23,150 nucleotides of DNA from Bacillus pseudomycoides DSM 12442 (GTDB lineage: Bacteria; Bacillota; Bacilli; Bacillales; Bacillaceae_G), in NCBI RefSeq assembly GCF_000161455.1, contig NZ_CM000745.1, positions 5,741,101 through 5,764,250 of the forward strand, read 5' to 3'. Of this stretch, positions 1-6,900 are shown piece by piece (within the stretch, counting starts at the first letter, position 1; each line of letters opens with the position of its first letter). The notes under the pieces were generated by a model, which did not search any database, was not told the DNA's origin, and was given only the letters and a program-made list of their open reading frames with translations. The position numbers and the translations under genes are program-made.

Positions 1-555
1 ACAGGATACGTATTACTGGGTATCCTTATTGAAAAAGTAACTGGAAACAGCTATGCGGAAGAGGTTGAAAATCGGATTATTGAACCGCTTGAATTGTTGA
101 ATACATTCCTACCGGGCAATTCAAGCGTTATTCCAGGCACCAAGCATGCCCGTGGATATTTACAACCAGACGGAGCAAGTGAGCTAAAAGACGTTACTTA
201 TTCTAACCCAGGTAGCTCGGATGGAGATATGATTTCTACTGCTGACGACTTAAACAAATTCTTCTCTTACTTACTCCGTGGTAAATTACTGAAGGAACAG
301 CAACTAAAACAAATGCTTACTACAGTTCCTACAGGAAGAGAAGGAATCGATGGATATGGCCTTGGAATCTATGAAATTAAGCTTCCAAACGGTGTCTCGA
401 TATGGGGACACACGGGTGGCGTTCCAGGGTTTTCTACTCTTGCTGGAGGTACAATTGGGGGCAAGCATACGTTGGCCGTCAATTTGAACAGCATGGGTAA
501 AGCTAACAGTCCTGACCCTTTTAAAAATATTTTACTTGCTGAATTTAGCGAGTAG
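1..555 (+). CDS. Serine beta-lactamase/D-peptidase family protein, 3' part only
   Basis: This is the C-terminal part of a class C beta-lactamase-like serine hydrolase, the group that includes D-alanyl-D-alanine carboxypeptidases and alkaline D-peptidases, which act on D-amino-acid peptides outside the cell. The reading frame is open from the first base, so the gene starts before the window and about 184 residues are visible. The start T-G-Y-V-L-L-G-I-L-I-E-K-V-T-G-N-S-Y matches the stretch just after the family's Y-x-N motif. H-T-G-G near visible residue 137 is the KTG-equivalent box. The catalytic S-x-x-K motif and any signal peptide lie outside the window. It is less AT-rich than the operon at 1549 and unrelated to it. 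The exact substrate cannot be given. Confidence 0.8.
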   Translation, partial: TGYVLLGILIEKVTGNSYAEEVENRIIEPLELLNTFLPGNSSVIPGTKHARGYLQPDGASELKDVTYSNPGSSDGDMISTADDLNKFFSYLLRGKLLKEQQLKQMLTTVPTGREGIDGYGLGIYEIKLPNGVSIWGHTGGVPGFSTLAGGTIGGKHTLAVNLNSMGKANSPDPFKNILLAEFSE

Positions 556-618
556 GCAAAAAGGAAAAACGGATAAATTTTGTCATAGTTTTTATAGTAA
601 ACATATATCTTTCTGGTT

Positions 619-662
619 CAAAAACCCCCAACTTACTCTAAAAAATGATTTTTGGGTTTTTG
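619..662 (+). terminator. Possible long-loop terminator after the hydrolase
   Basis: CAAAAACCC (619-627) pairs with GGGTTTTTG (654-662) around a 26-base loop, about 65 bases after the hydrolase stop codon. The long loop and the T-run lying inside the right arm make it weak but plausible. Confidence 0.35.
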
Positions 663-669
663 GAATTCC

Positions 670-740
670 AGCGGCAATCCGACGCTATTAAGCTAATAAA
701 ACAAAAAGCTCCCTAAAATGAAAAAATACGTCATCCTTTC
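670..740 (+). repeat. Decayed IS4/IS231-type end, copy 1
   Basis: The stretch reads T-A-A-G-C-T-A-A, an A-rich spacer, then CCCTAAAATGAAAAAATACG. Related blocks recur at 866-935, 12684-12735, 22175-22240 and 22262-22359, and inverted at 14345-14413. The best-preserved copy (22175) has GCCCATCAACTTAAGAA, which I remember as IS231-like. The family name is therefore from memory, while the repetition itself is seen. No transposase of this family is present. Confidence 0.45.
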
Positions 741-772
741 CTATTGGAGTGCCCCCTGAGAAAGAGACAATA

Positions 773-827
773 AAAAACACCTCTCTAAATCGTAAGTATC
801 AGTTATGATTTTAATGGAGGTGTTTTT
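773..827 (+). terminator. Hairpin with T-run
   Basis: AAAAACACCTC (773-783) and GAGGTGTTTTT (817-827) form a perfect 11-base-pair stem with T residues at its 3' end. It sits beside the IS4-type end in the gene-free stretch 556-1548. It may belong to the old insertion element rather than to a host gene. Confidence 0.45.
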
Positions 828-865
828 CGTATTATGGATACAATTTCGCTTTAGTTTGATTGGCA

Positions 866-935
866 TGGGGTACCGCCACATCGCTATCAAGCTAACAAAA
901 AGAAATCTTCTTAAAGTGAAAAAAAATACGTGTTC
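866..935 (+). repeat. Decayed IS4/IS231-type end, copy 2
   Basis: GGGGTACCGCCACATCGCTA leads into TCAAGCTAACAAAAAG and CTTAAAGTGAAAAAAAATACG. This is the same arrangement as copies 1 and 5 (pseudo-ATCAACTTAAG box, then a C/T-T-AAA-TGAAAAA block). Nothing else coding is visible around it. Confidence 0.4.
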
Positions 936-965
936 ACGAATAATAAAGTTGTTTGAAAAATAATA

Positions 966-1170
966 GAGTCATTTAAAACTGCAACTTCTATATTGAGTGG
1001 TGTTGAAGCCATGCATATGATAAAAAAGGGACAGATTGATTTACGGAATCAGTCTATCCAAAATCAAAAAGAGTTCATCCACCAAGTGTTTGGACTTATA
1101 GCATAAAATACGATTTCACTAGGAATATACTATTATCCGCGTTCTTCTTCATATATTTGCACCAGAACCC
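966..1170 (+). mobile_element. IS6-family (IS240-like) 3' remnant
   Basis: Read from 966 in one frame to the TAA at 1104-1106, the DNA encodes ESFKTATSILSGVEAMHMIK followed by a lysine/glutamine-rich tail. This matches the C-terminus of IS240-like DDE transposases. The copy ends with the terminal inverted repeat TTTGCACCAGAACCC (1156-1170). The 5' part of the element is gone. It lies on the left border of the 1549-12670 cluster with its 3' end facing the cluster; a similar relic in the opposite orientation lies on the right border. Confidence 0.75.
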
Positions 1171-1548
1171 ATAATAACGCCTCCATTTCATTCTATTTTT
1201 ATGATAATTCACTGGTATTTGTTAGCACAAAATCCCCCAATAATCCCAAAAATAAATATTTTTCAAAAAATTTATAAATAAAAAAAACGACAAAAATTTC
1301 TAAAAAAGGGCTCTATACTAGGTTTTTTTAAAAATCTTAATATATAAATTATGATAATAAAAATACCCATAATTATTCCTGGTATTGTTTTATCAGGAAA
1401 AATTTTACTTAATTTTCTGAATGAATTTTATCCACAAATATAAATTTTTTATTAATCAGAAAATTCTATTTTTATGGTAGTATTGGTGGTGCAGCTCTGT
1501 TGCAAATATTTGAATTACACAATTATCTATATAAGGGGGGAATGTGAA
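1171..1548 (+). promoter_or_regulatory. Very AT-rich leader region of the deazapurine cluster with a 10-bp inverted repeat
   Basis: No gene is visible here. The stretch is extremely AT-rich and must contain the promoter of the cluster. AATTTTCTGA (1411-1420) and TCAGAAAATT (1456-1465) form a perfect inverted repeat with a 35-base spacer, a candidate operator or RNA hairpin. TTGCAA (1500-1505) with TTATCT (1523-1528) at 17-base spacing resembles a sigma-A promoter, but transcription would then start on the ribosome binding site, so I do not assign it. Confidence 0.35.
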
Positions 1549-1647
1549 ATGGAAAAGGAATATATTCATGAAGAAATGTTAGAGCTTGAAGATCTTGAAT
1601 TAGATGAAGAGGATTTACTAATTCGTGCAGGCAAGACATTAGGTTAA
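1549..1647 (+). CDS. Candidate precursor peptide of the deazapurine cluster (32 aa)
   Basis: This short gene has an excellent ribosome binding site (AAGGGGGG at 1533-1540, eight bases before ATG). It encodes 32 residues: an acidic, leucine-rich stretch (MEKEYIHEEMLELEDLELDE) followed by EDLLIRAGKTLG. The first two thirds have many Glu/Asp and would form an amphipathic helix, as RiPP leader peptides do. The end R-A-G-K-T-L-G is basic and small. Lys29 is the only lysine besides Lys3. It is the first gene of the cluster and is followed by a hairpin/T-run and then a BpsA-like gene. I do not recognise the sequence. Inference: it is a ribosomal precursor whose C-terminal part, perhaps at Lys29, is modified. 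Alternatively it is a small regulatory or carrier peptide. Confidence 0.65.
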   Translation: MEKEYIHEEMLELEDLELDEEDLLIRAGKTLG

Positions 1648-1663
1648 GTTTTAAAATAAGGAG

Positions 1664-1701
1664 GTTACATATGCAGTTTAACTGTATATGTAACTTTTTT
1701 T
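1664..1701 (+). terminator. Terminator/attenuator between precursor peptide and modification genes
   Basis: GTTACATATGCAG (1664-1676) pairs with CTGTATATGTAAC (1682-1694) as a 13-bp stem containing one G-U pair, with loop TTTAA and then seven T residues. It is a canonical intrinsic terminator inside the operon. This placement gives much more mRNA for the small peptide than for the enzymes, a common RiPP arrangement. Confidence 0.8.
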
Positions 1702-1703
1702 AA
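1671..1703 (+). CDS. Ten-codon mini-ORF overlapping the attenuator
   Basis: A perfect AAGGAGG (1658-1664), six bases upstream of ATG, starts the reading frame M-Q-F-N-C-I-C-N-F-F, which ends TAA at 1701-1703. The frame runs through the loop and 3' arm of the hairpin, so a translating ribosome would melt the terminator. It may be a leader peptide controlling readthrough, a second tiny product peptide, or a chance effect of a ribosome binding site left over from another gene. The quality of the ribosome binding site is the main support. Confidence 0.4.
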   Translation: MQFNCICNFF

Positions 1704-1718
1704 GGTAGGGTATACAGA

Positions 1719-2753
1719 ATGAAAGAAAATAAGATTATTTTATTATATGAAAGATTTATTGAATTAGACTATGAAGAAGAGTTAGATAAAGTACCAAAAT
1801 TAAAAAACAGAGGGGTACTTTTGAATTTTTGGAAAAAATGGTATGAAATTAGTGAAAAACAATTCGAATTTATAATTTGGAAGTCCATTAATACTGTAGA
1901 TACTTTAGATGATCTAGTCAAAATAACTGGGACTTTAAGTTTGGCTTTAAGATTATTAAAAGTATTAAAAGAAAGAAATTTAGTTGAAATTATAGAAAAT
2001 AAAATAAGGTTTTCACAAGAGTTAACAAGTAGTATTTTATATGAACCAACCCCTCTTCGTAATACAGGATATGAGAATAAAATAAACAAAAAAAAATATG
2101 CTCAATTTAAAGCTACTTGGGATAGTTCGTTGAGGAGAGCTGAAATAATAAATCAAGAGTTATCGTCTAATAAAAATATCTTTTTTTGTGGAGATGATGA
2201 TTATACAAGTTTAGCCCTTAAACAATATAAAAACAGAGAAATAGATGTAGGAGATATTGACGAAGAAATGATTGAATATTTGAAACATACAAACAATGAT
2301 ATTGGGTTTTATAATTTTGATGTTAGAAATGAAGTTATGGAAGATTTAAGGAATAAGTATGATGCAATACATTGTGACCCTATAGATGATGGTAGAGGGT
2401 TAGATTTGTGGTTAAATAGAGCTAATGAATTATTAAAAGGTCAAAAGGGTGATTTAATTTTTTTAAATATAAGTGTTAAAAGATTAGGTAATAGGGTGGT
2501 TTATTTGCAGAATTTCTTGACATCTTTAGGTTTTTATTTAAAAGAAATTATTCACGATTTAAGTTCTTATAAAGTGGCTGAAGAGCCTTACATTGATGAA
2601 GAATTAATAAAAAAGGACTTAGATAGCATTGGTTTTTCTAAAGGTACATATCATAATTTGTATATTCAAACAGACATGTTAGTTTTTGTACGATTAATAG
2701 ATAAACCAACCCTCTTTCCGCAAGAATATTATGAGATTAGAAGAAAAATATAA
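1719..2753 (+). CDS. BpsA (DUF43)-like aminopropyltransferase
   Basis: The protein resembles branched-chain polyamine synthase BpsA, which moves aminopropyl groups from decarboxylated S-adenosylmethionine to the N4 of spermidine. It has 344 residues, about the family's usual length. Residues ~48-105 look like the winged-helix domain that precedes the catalytic domain in BpsA. The Rossmann part carries C-G-D-D-D-Y-T-S-L-A (157-166, the family's GDDD box), V-G-D-I-D (177-181) and H-C-D-P (218-221), where BpsA has a D-P-P loop. The downstream D-D-G-R-G-L-D-L-W-L aligns with the same loop's end. ATG is preceded by GGTAGGG (1704-1710). As the first enzyme after the peptide, its acceptor may be the cluster's product rather than spermidine. 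The winged helix could also act as a leader-binding (RRE-like) domain, which is inference. Confidence 0.65.
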   Translation: MKENKIILLYERFIELDYEEELDKVPKLKNRGVLLNFWKKWYEISEKQFEFIIWKSINTVDTLDDLVKITGTLSLALRLLKVLKERNLVEIIENKIRFSQELTSSILYEPTPLRNTGYENKINKKKYAQFKATWDSSLRRAEIINQELSSNKNIFFCGDDDYTSLALKQYKNREIDVGDIDEEMIEYLKHTNNDIGFYNFDVRNEVMEDLRNKYDAIHCDPIDDGRGLDLWLNRANELLKGQKGDLIFLNISVKRLGNRVVYLQNFLTSLGFYLKEIIHDLSSYKVAEEPYIDEELIKKDLDSIGFSKGTYHNLYIQTDMLVFVRLIDKPTLFPQEYYEIRRKI

Positions 2754-2773
2754 AATAACTGCGAGGTAAAATA

Positions 2774-4441
2774 ATGTATGTTTTAGGAGTCAATGGGTGG
2801 GACTTTGATATTCATGATGCAAGTGCGTGTTTATTTTATAATGGTAAATTAATAGCTGCAGCTGAAGAAGAAAGATTTATTCGTCAAAAAAAGGCATTAG
2901 ATAAAATTCCATATAATTCAATAGCTTATTGTTTAAAGGAAGCTGAAATTACTCCAAATGAAGTAGATCATATTGTTATGGGTTGGGATGTAGAGCAATT
3001 ATATTTTGAGAAGTATTCAAAGAAGCTTAACAAAGAAGATTGTCTTGAAAAGGTTTTTCCGAAGGGAATTTTTAAGAGAGATAAAGATCCCCAAATTCAT
3101 ATGTGTTCTCATCATTTGGCACATGCTTCTGGTGCGTTTTTTAGTTCGGGATTCAATGAAGCTACCCTAATAGTTATTGATGGGAGTGGAGAAGAAGAGT
3201 CAATAACGATAGCAAAAGGAAAAGGTAATAAAATAGAAGTACTAGAAAAATACCCGCTGGAACATTCTTTAGGTATTTTTTATGAAGCATTAACTGTATT
3301 TTCAGGTTTAGGGAGGCATAATGAAGGGAAGTTAATGGGCCTATCTTCATATGGGGAAGAAATATTTGAATTTCCTGATATACTGGAAAACCCTTTGAAA
3401 CCAAATAAAAATACAGTTAGTATGAATGGTAAATATTTTTTGGTATTAAAAGATTGGATAAAAGTTATTAATAGTATAACAAAGATTGCTCCTAATTATA
3501 TTAAGTATGAATATAATCCAATAGATTCAATATTATTAATGGATTCATCGGTAATGGGATATAAAAATATTGCAGCCTCAGGTCAGGCAGCCTTGGAAAG
3601 AGCAATTGTTAAGCTTGTAAAAAAAGCTATTAATCTAACTGGAATAGATAATTTGTGTCTTTCGGGAGGAGTAGCATTAAATTGTATAGCGAATAGAATG
3701 ATAGCTGATTTACCAGAAGTGGATAGTTTGTACATTCAACCAGGTGCTTCAGATAGTGGGGTAAGTATTGGAGCAGCTTCATGGTTTCTTGCCGAAAATG
3801 GTATAACGCCTAAGTTCACTGAAGATCATGTATATTCTGGTCCGGAATTTCCTGATTCTAGTATCTTAAATATATTAAAAAAATATAATCTATCATATAT
3901 AGAATTAGGCTCTAACAAATATGATAAATGCTCCGAGTTATTAATTCAAAATAAGGTAATAGGAAGATTTTATGGAAAGATGGAATTCGGCCCTAGAGCT
4001 TTAGGAAATAGAAGCATAATAGCTAGCCCTCAGAGGAGGGATATGTTAAATAAAGTAAATACTATTAAGAAAAGAGAGCAATGGAGACCATTGGCTCCTA
4101 GCATCATAGATGAAAACGCTTCTGTAGTATTAGAAGAAAAAATAAATAACCCTTATATGCTGTTAAATTCTACTGTTAAAAAAGAGGTACATCATTTAGT
4201 TCCAGCAATTGTTCATGTTGATGGATCAACAAGGGCTCAAGTAGTTACGAGGGATATGAATTCTGATTATTATGAAACAATCCGCAACTTTTACCAGAAA
4301 ACAGGAATTCCTGCAGTTATGAATACATCGTTTAATGTAGGAAAAGAACCAATTATTTGTAACCCAAGTGATGCTATTAGGTCATTTTATGGATCAGAGG
4401 TGGATGCCCTTTTATTAGGTTCATTTTTGATTATTAAATAA
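2774..4441 (+). CDS. O-carbamoyltransferase, NodU/CmcH/TobZ family
   Basis: The enzyme makes carbamoyl-adenylate from carbamoyl phosphate and ATP and passes the carbamoyl group to a hydroxyl, usually on a sugar or antibiotic scaffold. The 555 residues show the two-part family fold. The N-terminal Kae1-like domain starts M-Y-V-L-G-V-N-G and includes the metal site H-H-L-A-H-A (113-118) and D-G-S-G-E (136-140). The C-terminal YrdC-like domain carries M-E-F-G-P-R-A-L-G-N-R-S (403-414), the family's most conserved string. Length and motifs look intact. GAGGT lies seven bases before the ATG, and the gene starts 20 bases after its upstream neighbour. Beside a glycosyltransferase and a PIG-L deacetylase, the likely acceptor is a sugar hydroxyl on the product, which is inference. 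Confidence 0.9.
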   Translation: MYVLGVNGWDFDIHDASACLFYNGKLIAAAEEERFIRQKKALDKIPYNSIAYCLKEAEITPNEVDHIVMGWDVEQLYFEKYSKKLNKEDCLEKVFPKGIFKRDKDPQIHMCSHHLAHASGAFFSSGFNEATLIVIDGSGEEESITIAKGKGNKIEVLEKYPLEHSLGIFYEALTVFSGLGRHNEGKLMGLSSYGEEIFEFPDILENPLKPNKNTVSMNGKYFLVLKDWIKVINSITKIAPNYIKYEYNPIDSILLMDSSVMGYKNIAASGQAALERAIVKLVKKAINLTGIDNLCLSGGVALNCIANRMIADLPEVDSLYIQPGASDSGVSIGAASWFLAENGITPKFTEDHVYSGPEFPDSSILNILKKYNLSYIELGSNKYDKCSELLIQNKVIGRFYGKMEFGPRALGNRSIIASPQRRDMLNKVNTIKKREQWRPLAPSIIDENASVVLEEKINNPYMLLNSTVKKEVHHLVPAIVHVDGSTRAQVVTRDMNSDYYETIRNFYQKTGIPAVMNTSFNVGKEPIICNPSDAIRSFYGSEVDALLLGSFLIIK

Positions 4442-4454
4442 AGGAGGAGAGATT

Positions 4455-5213
4455 TTGAGAAATAGAAATTATTCTAATCTAAAAGATGGAATGATAGAGG
4501 GTTTGTTACTTAATAAAAAAAGTTATCCTAACTACCCAGAATATATACTATTAGATTTAATAAAAGAGGAAACAATTTTTAAACGAGGAGCTTGCTCAAA
4601 GTATATTCAGCATGAAGAGTTCAATACATGGCAGGAATATTTTTGTGGGGATTATTACGAAAAGCCTCAGGGGAAAAGAATTGCTTTTTTACAAGTTTGT
4701 ACTTGGGCTAAACCATATGACTTTTCATATATTGGTAAAAAAATTAGACAAGTTACAAATAAATACCCTATGGTTCATCCAATTATTCTATCAAATGCGG
4801 GAGTTATACCATATGAATACCAAATGAACCCTACTTTTTGTGCATACGATTGGATGGAAGATATTGAGGATCCAGTAATTTACGAAGAATTGATGAAAGA
4901 ATATAGGGATGTATTAATACAAAGAATTAGGAGATACCTAGAATCAAATTCATACGATGTAGTAGTACAATATGGTGTACCGGTAAAAAAATATTCAATG
5001 GCTCCTGCAATTAAAGATATTTGTAAGGAATTAGGAATTACTTTTCTTTTAACCCCAGATATAGAAACATATAGAAATAATAAAGATAAATTAGTCGAGT
5101 TAAAGGATTCAGGGGAATTTTATTGTTTAGATGAAGTTCTGAGTAGTATGGATAATTGTTTAAATAAGGTGAGTAGATATGTTGAATCTATCAATTGTAA
5201 TACCAGCTTATAA
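4455..5213 (+). CDS. Stand-alone DUF5591-like protein (archaeosine synthase ArcS core)
   Basis: The 252-residue protein matches the pattern of the DUF5591 core of archaeal ArcS, which adds the side-chain amine of lysine to the nitrile of preQ0 in tRNA to give an amidine. Aligning features are F-L-Q-V-C-T-W-A-K-P-Y (79-88; ArcS has L-L-P-C-S-x-K-K-P-Y), V-H-P-I-I-L-S-N-A-G-V-I-P-Y-E (107-121; ArcS V-H-E-V-I-V-T-S-P-L-G-V-V-P-R-E) and C-A-Y-D-W (129-133; ArcS A-A-H-Y-D). The tRNA-binding PUA and TGT-like domains of ArcS are absent, so the substrate is probably free preQ0, a nucleoside or a conjugate. It starts at TTG (4455) after AAGGAGGAGA; no better start is seen. Its 3' end overlaps the next gene by 35 bases. 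Its presence in a preQ0-making operon supports the call. Confidence 0.65.
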   Translation: MRNRNYSNLKDGMIEGLLLNKKSYPNYPEYILLDLIKEETIFKRGACSKYIQHEEFNTWQEYFCGDYYEKPQGKRIAFLQVCTWAKPYDFSYIGKKIRQVTNKYPMVHPIILSNAGVIPYEYQMNPTFCAYDWMEDIEDPVIYEELMKEYRDVLIQRIRRYLESNSYDVVVQYGVPVKKYSMAPAIKDICKELGITFLLTPDIETYRNNKDKLVELKDSGEFYCLDEVLSSMDNCLNKVSRYVESINCNTSL

Positions 5214-5958
5214 CGATATTAGATTAGAAAAGTGTTTAAAGAGTATTGATGAAAATGTAGAGGTTGTCGTTGTTTTAAATGGTGCAACCGAAGAAGTAAA
5301 AAAAATCGCCTATTCTAGCGATGCAGTAATTGGCGAATTACCTACACCTAATTTAGCAAAAGCATATAATTATGGAATTGAAATTTCTAGTAAAGATAAT
5401 GTGTTAATTATGGATTCAGATTGTGTTTTTATGCCAGGTACCATCAATAAGTTATATAAATTATTAGATGCAGGATCTTTAGCTAAAGGAAGAGTGATGT
5501 TTTCATTTAACAGCAAAATTGGAAAAATCATTGCACGTGCAAGACATATACATACTTGCAAAAAAAATGCATATTCACCTCCATTGGCATTTAATAAAGG
5601 AATCTTAGCGAAGGTAAATGGATATTATTTTGATGAGAATTTATCTTGGACAGAGGATTATGATTTTGATATTAGAGTTAAATCTGCAAGTCTTAAGATT
5701 TTATATGATGATAATGCAAGAATTATTCATCCAGAGTTAAGCATTAAGCAAGATTTGAAAAGTTCATTTAATTATGGGATAGGTCATGCACGTGGGGTTT
5801 TACAACAAAAAAATGGTTATTATGAACCTAAAAATAAATTAAGGTCGATTATTAACTCATATAAGTATATCAAGAAAAAATACGGTTATTTAACTGCTTT
5901 CTATCTCATATTTTGGCAGATTGCCTTTTATAGGGGATATGAAAAAGAAATACATTAA
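5179..5958 (+). CDS. Glycosyltransferase family 2
   Basis: This is a GT-A fold inverting glycosyltransferase using a nucleotide sugar. It opens L-S-I-V-I-P-A-Y-N-D (4-13), carries the metal-binding D-S-D at 79-81 within V-L-I-M-D-S-D-C-V-F, and has W-T-E-D-Y-D-F-D (157-164), the position of the catalytic acid region in GT2 enzymes. The 259-residue length is normal for a soluble GT2, and the C-terminus has only a weakly hydrophobic Y-L-I-F-W-Q-I-A-F-Y segment. It overlaps the DUF5591-like gene by 35 bases, so the two are translationally coupled, which suggests linked steps. With the PIG-L deacetylase downstream it may add N-acetylglucosamine, but the sugar is not readable from sequence. Confidence 0.85.
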   Translation: MLNLSIVIPAYNDIRLEKCLKSIDENVEVVVVLNGATEEVKKIAYSSDAVIGELPTPNLAKAYNYGIEISSKDNVLIMDSDCVFMPGTINKLYKLLDAGSLAKGRVMFSFNSKIGKIIARARHIHTCKKNAYSPPLAFNKGILAKVNGYYFDENLSWTEDYDFDIRVKSASLKILYDDNARIIHPELSIKQDLKSSFNYGIGHARGVLQQKNGYYEPKNKLRSIINSYKYIKKKYGYLTAFYLIFWQIAFYRGYEKEIH

Positions 5959-5969
5959 GGAGGAAAACA

Positions 5970-6737
5970 ATGCAGCAACAATACGATGAAATTTCCGAAT
6001 TATACGACATTATCATCCCAGAACCTGATGGTATTTTTGATTTTTACAGTGGTTTGGTAAAACCAAATGATGAAGTTTTAGATTTGGGGTGCGGTACTGG
6101 TAGATTATCTTTTATTCTTGCTGAAAAAGGCGCTAATGTAACTAGTGTTGATATATCAGCAGGAATGATTGAAAAAGCTAGTAAGAAGCTAGATGAGATG
6201 CCAAATATTAAGGATAAAATAGAATTTAAGGTTTCTTCTGCTACAGATTTTAAGTCTGAAAGAAAATTTGATTTTATATTTATGTCTGGTGGTGTATTTG
6301 AATATTTACTTACATCGTCACAACAAAAATTAGCTCTTAGAAATATTAAATTACTATTAAAAGAAGGCGGGATTTTTGTTTTCGATATTATTACACCTCC
6401 AACTATTCTTCCTTATTCTAAGAGAGTGAGTGATGGAGGAAATAGTCCTATTAAAGGGGAGAATTTTAAAAATTATAAAGTTAAATCATGGGATGTCGTA
6501 AAAGCAGATCATTATAAGCAAATAATTGAAACCACTTGTTATTTTGAGGTTTATGACATAGCAGATAATTTCTTAAGTAAAAAAGAATTTAGATTTCTTG
6601 CAAAATATACTTTACCATCCGAAATGCAGTATCTCTTAGAAATAGAAGGATTCAATATAAAAAATTTTTATGGTGATTACAATAAAAATCCTTTTGGGAG
6701 GAATAGTGAATTTATGGTGTATGAATGTAGGAAGTAA
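5970..6737 (+). CDS. Class I SAM-dependent methyltransferase
   Basis: A 255-residue small-molecule-type methyltransferase. Motif I is V-L-D-L-G-C-G-T-G (36-44), the motif II acidic residue is in T-S-V-D-I-S (58-63), and F-D-F-I-F-M-S-G-G-V-F-E follows as motif IV near residue 108. The N-terminal Y-D-E-I-S-E-L-Y-D is typical of methyltransferases of sugars and natural products. A strong AAGGAGG precedes the ATG, 11 bases after the glycosyltransferase stop. The target atom (N, O or C) cannot be deduced; in this operon it is presumably part of the deazapurine product. Confidence 0.85.
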   Translation: MQQQYDEISELYDIIIPEPDGIFDFYSGLVKPNDEVLDLGCGTGRLSFILAEKGANVTSVDISAGMIEKASKKLDEMPNIKDKIEFKVSSATDFKSERKFDFIFMSGGVFEYLLTSSQQKLALRNIKLLLKEGGIFVFDIITPPTILPYSKRVSDGGNSPIKGENFKNYKVKSWDVVKADHYKQIIETTCYFEVYDIADNFLSKKEFRFLAKYTLPSEMQYLLEIEGFNIKNFYGDYNKNPFGRNSEFMVYECRK

Positions 6738-6750
6738 GGGGAGAATTTTA

Positions 6751-6780
6751 ATGATATACAGTGCGAATAGACGCTCTTAA
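6751..6780 (+). CDS. Nine-codon mini-ORF (M-I-Y-S-A-N-R-R-S)
   Basis: GGGGAG (6738-6743), seven bases before an ATG, begins a nine-codon frame ending TAA at 6778-6780. In another frame, a GTG at 6761 opens a 26-codon reading frame (MRIDALKKVYFSSGNKMYPV then SIGTPE, stop 6839-6841) without a good ribosome binding site of its own. Together they fill most of a 163-base gap in an otherwise tight operon. They could be a tiny peptide gene or one small gene broken by a frameshift. Neither is recognised. Confidence 0.3.
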   Translation: MIYSANRRS

Positions 6781-6900
6781 AAAAGTATATTTTTCTAGTG
6801 GAAATAAAATGTATCCAGTTAGTATAGGGACTCCAGAGTAAATAATTTTTAATTAAAATAATAGGTAAATGATTTACCTGTTCAATAAAGGTGATGCTGA

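Noticed and set aside
1500..1528. Sigma-A promoter TTGCAA-17-TTATCT for the cluster
   Set aside because: Transcription would start at about 1535, on top of the ribosome binding site at 1533-1540.
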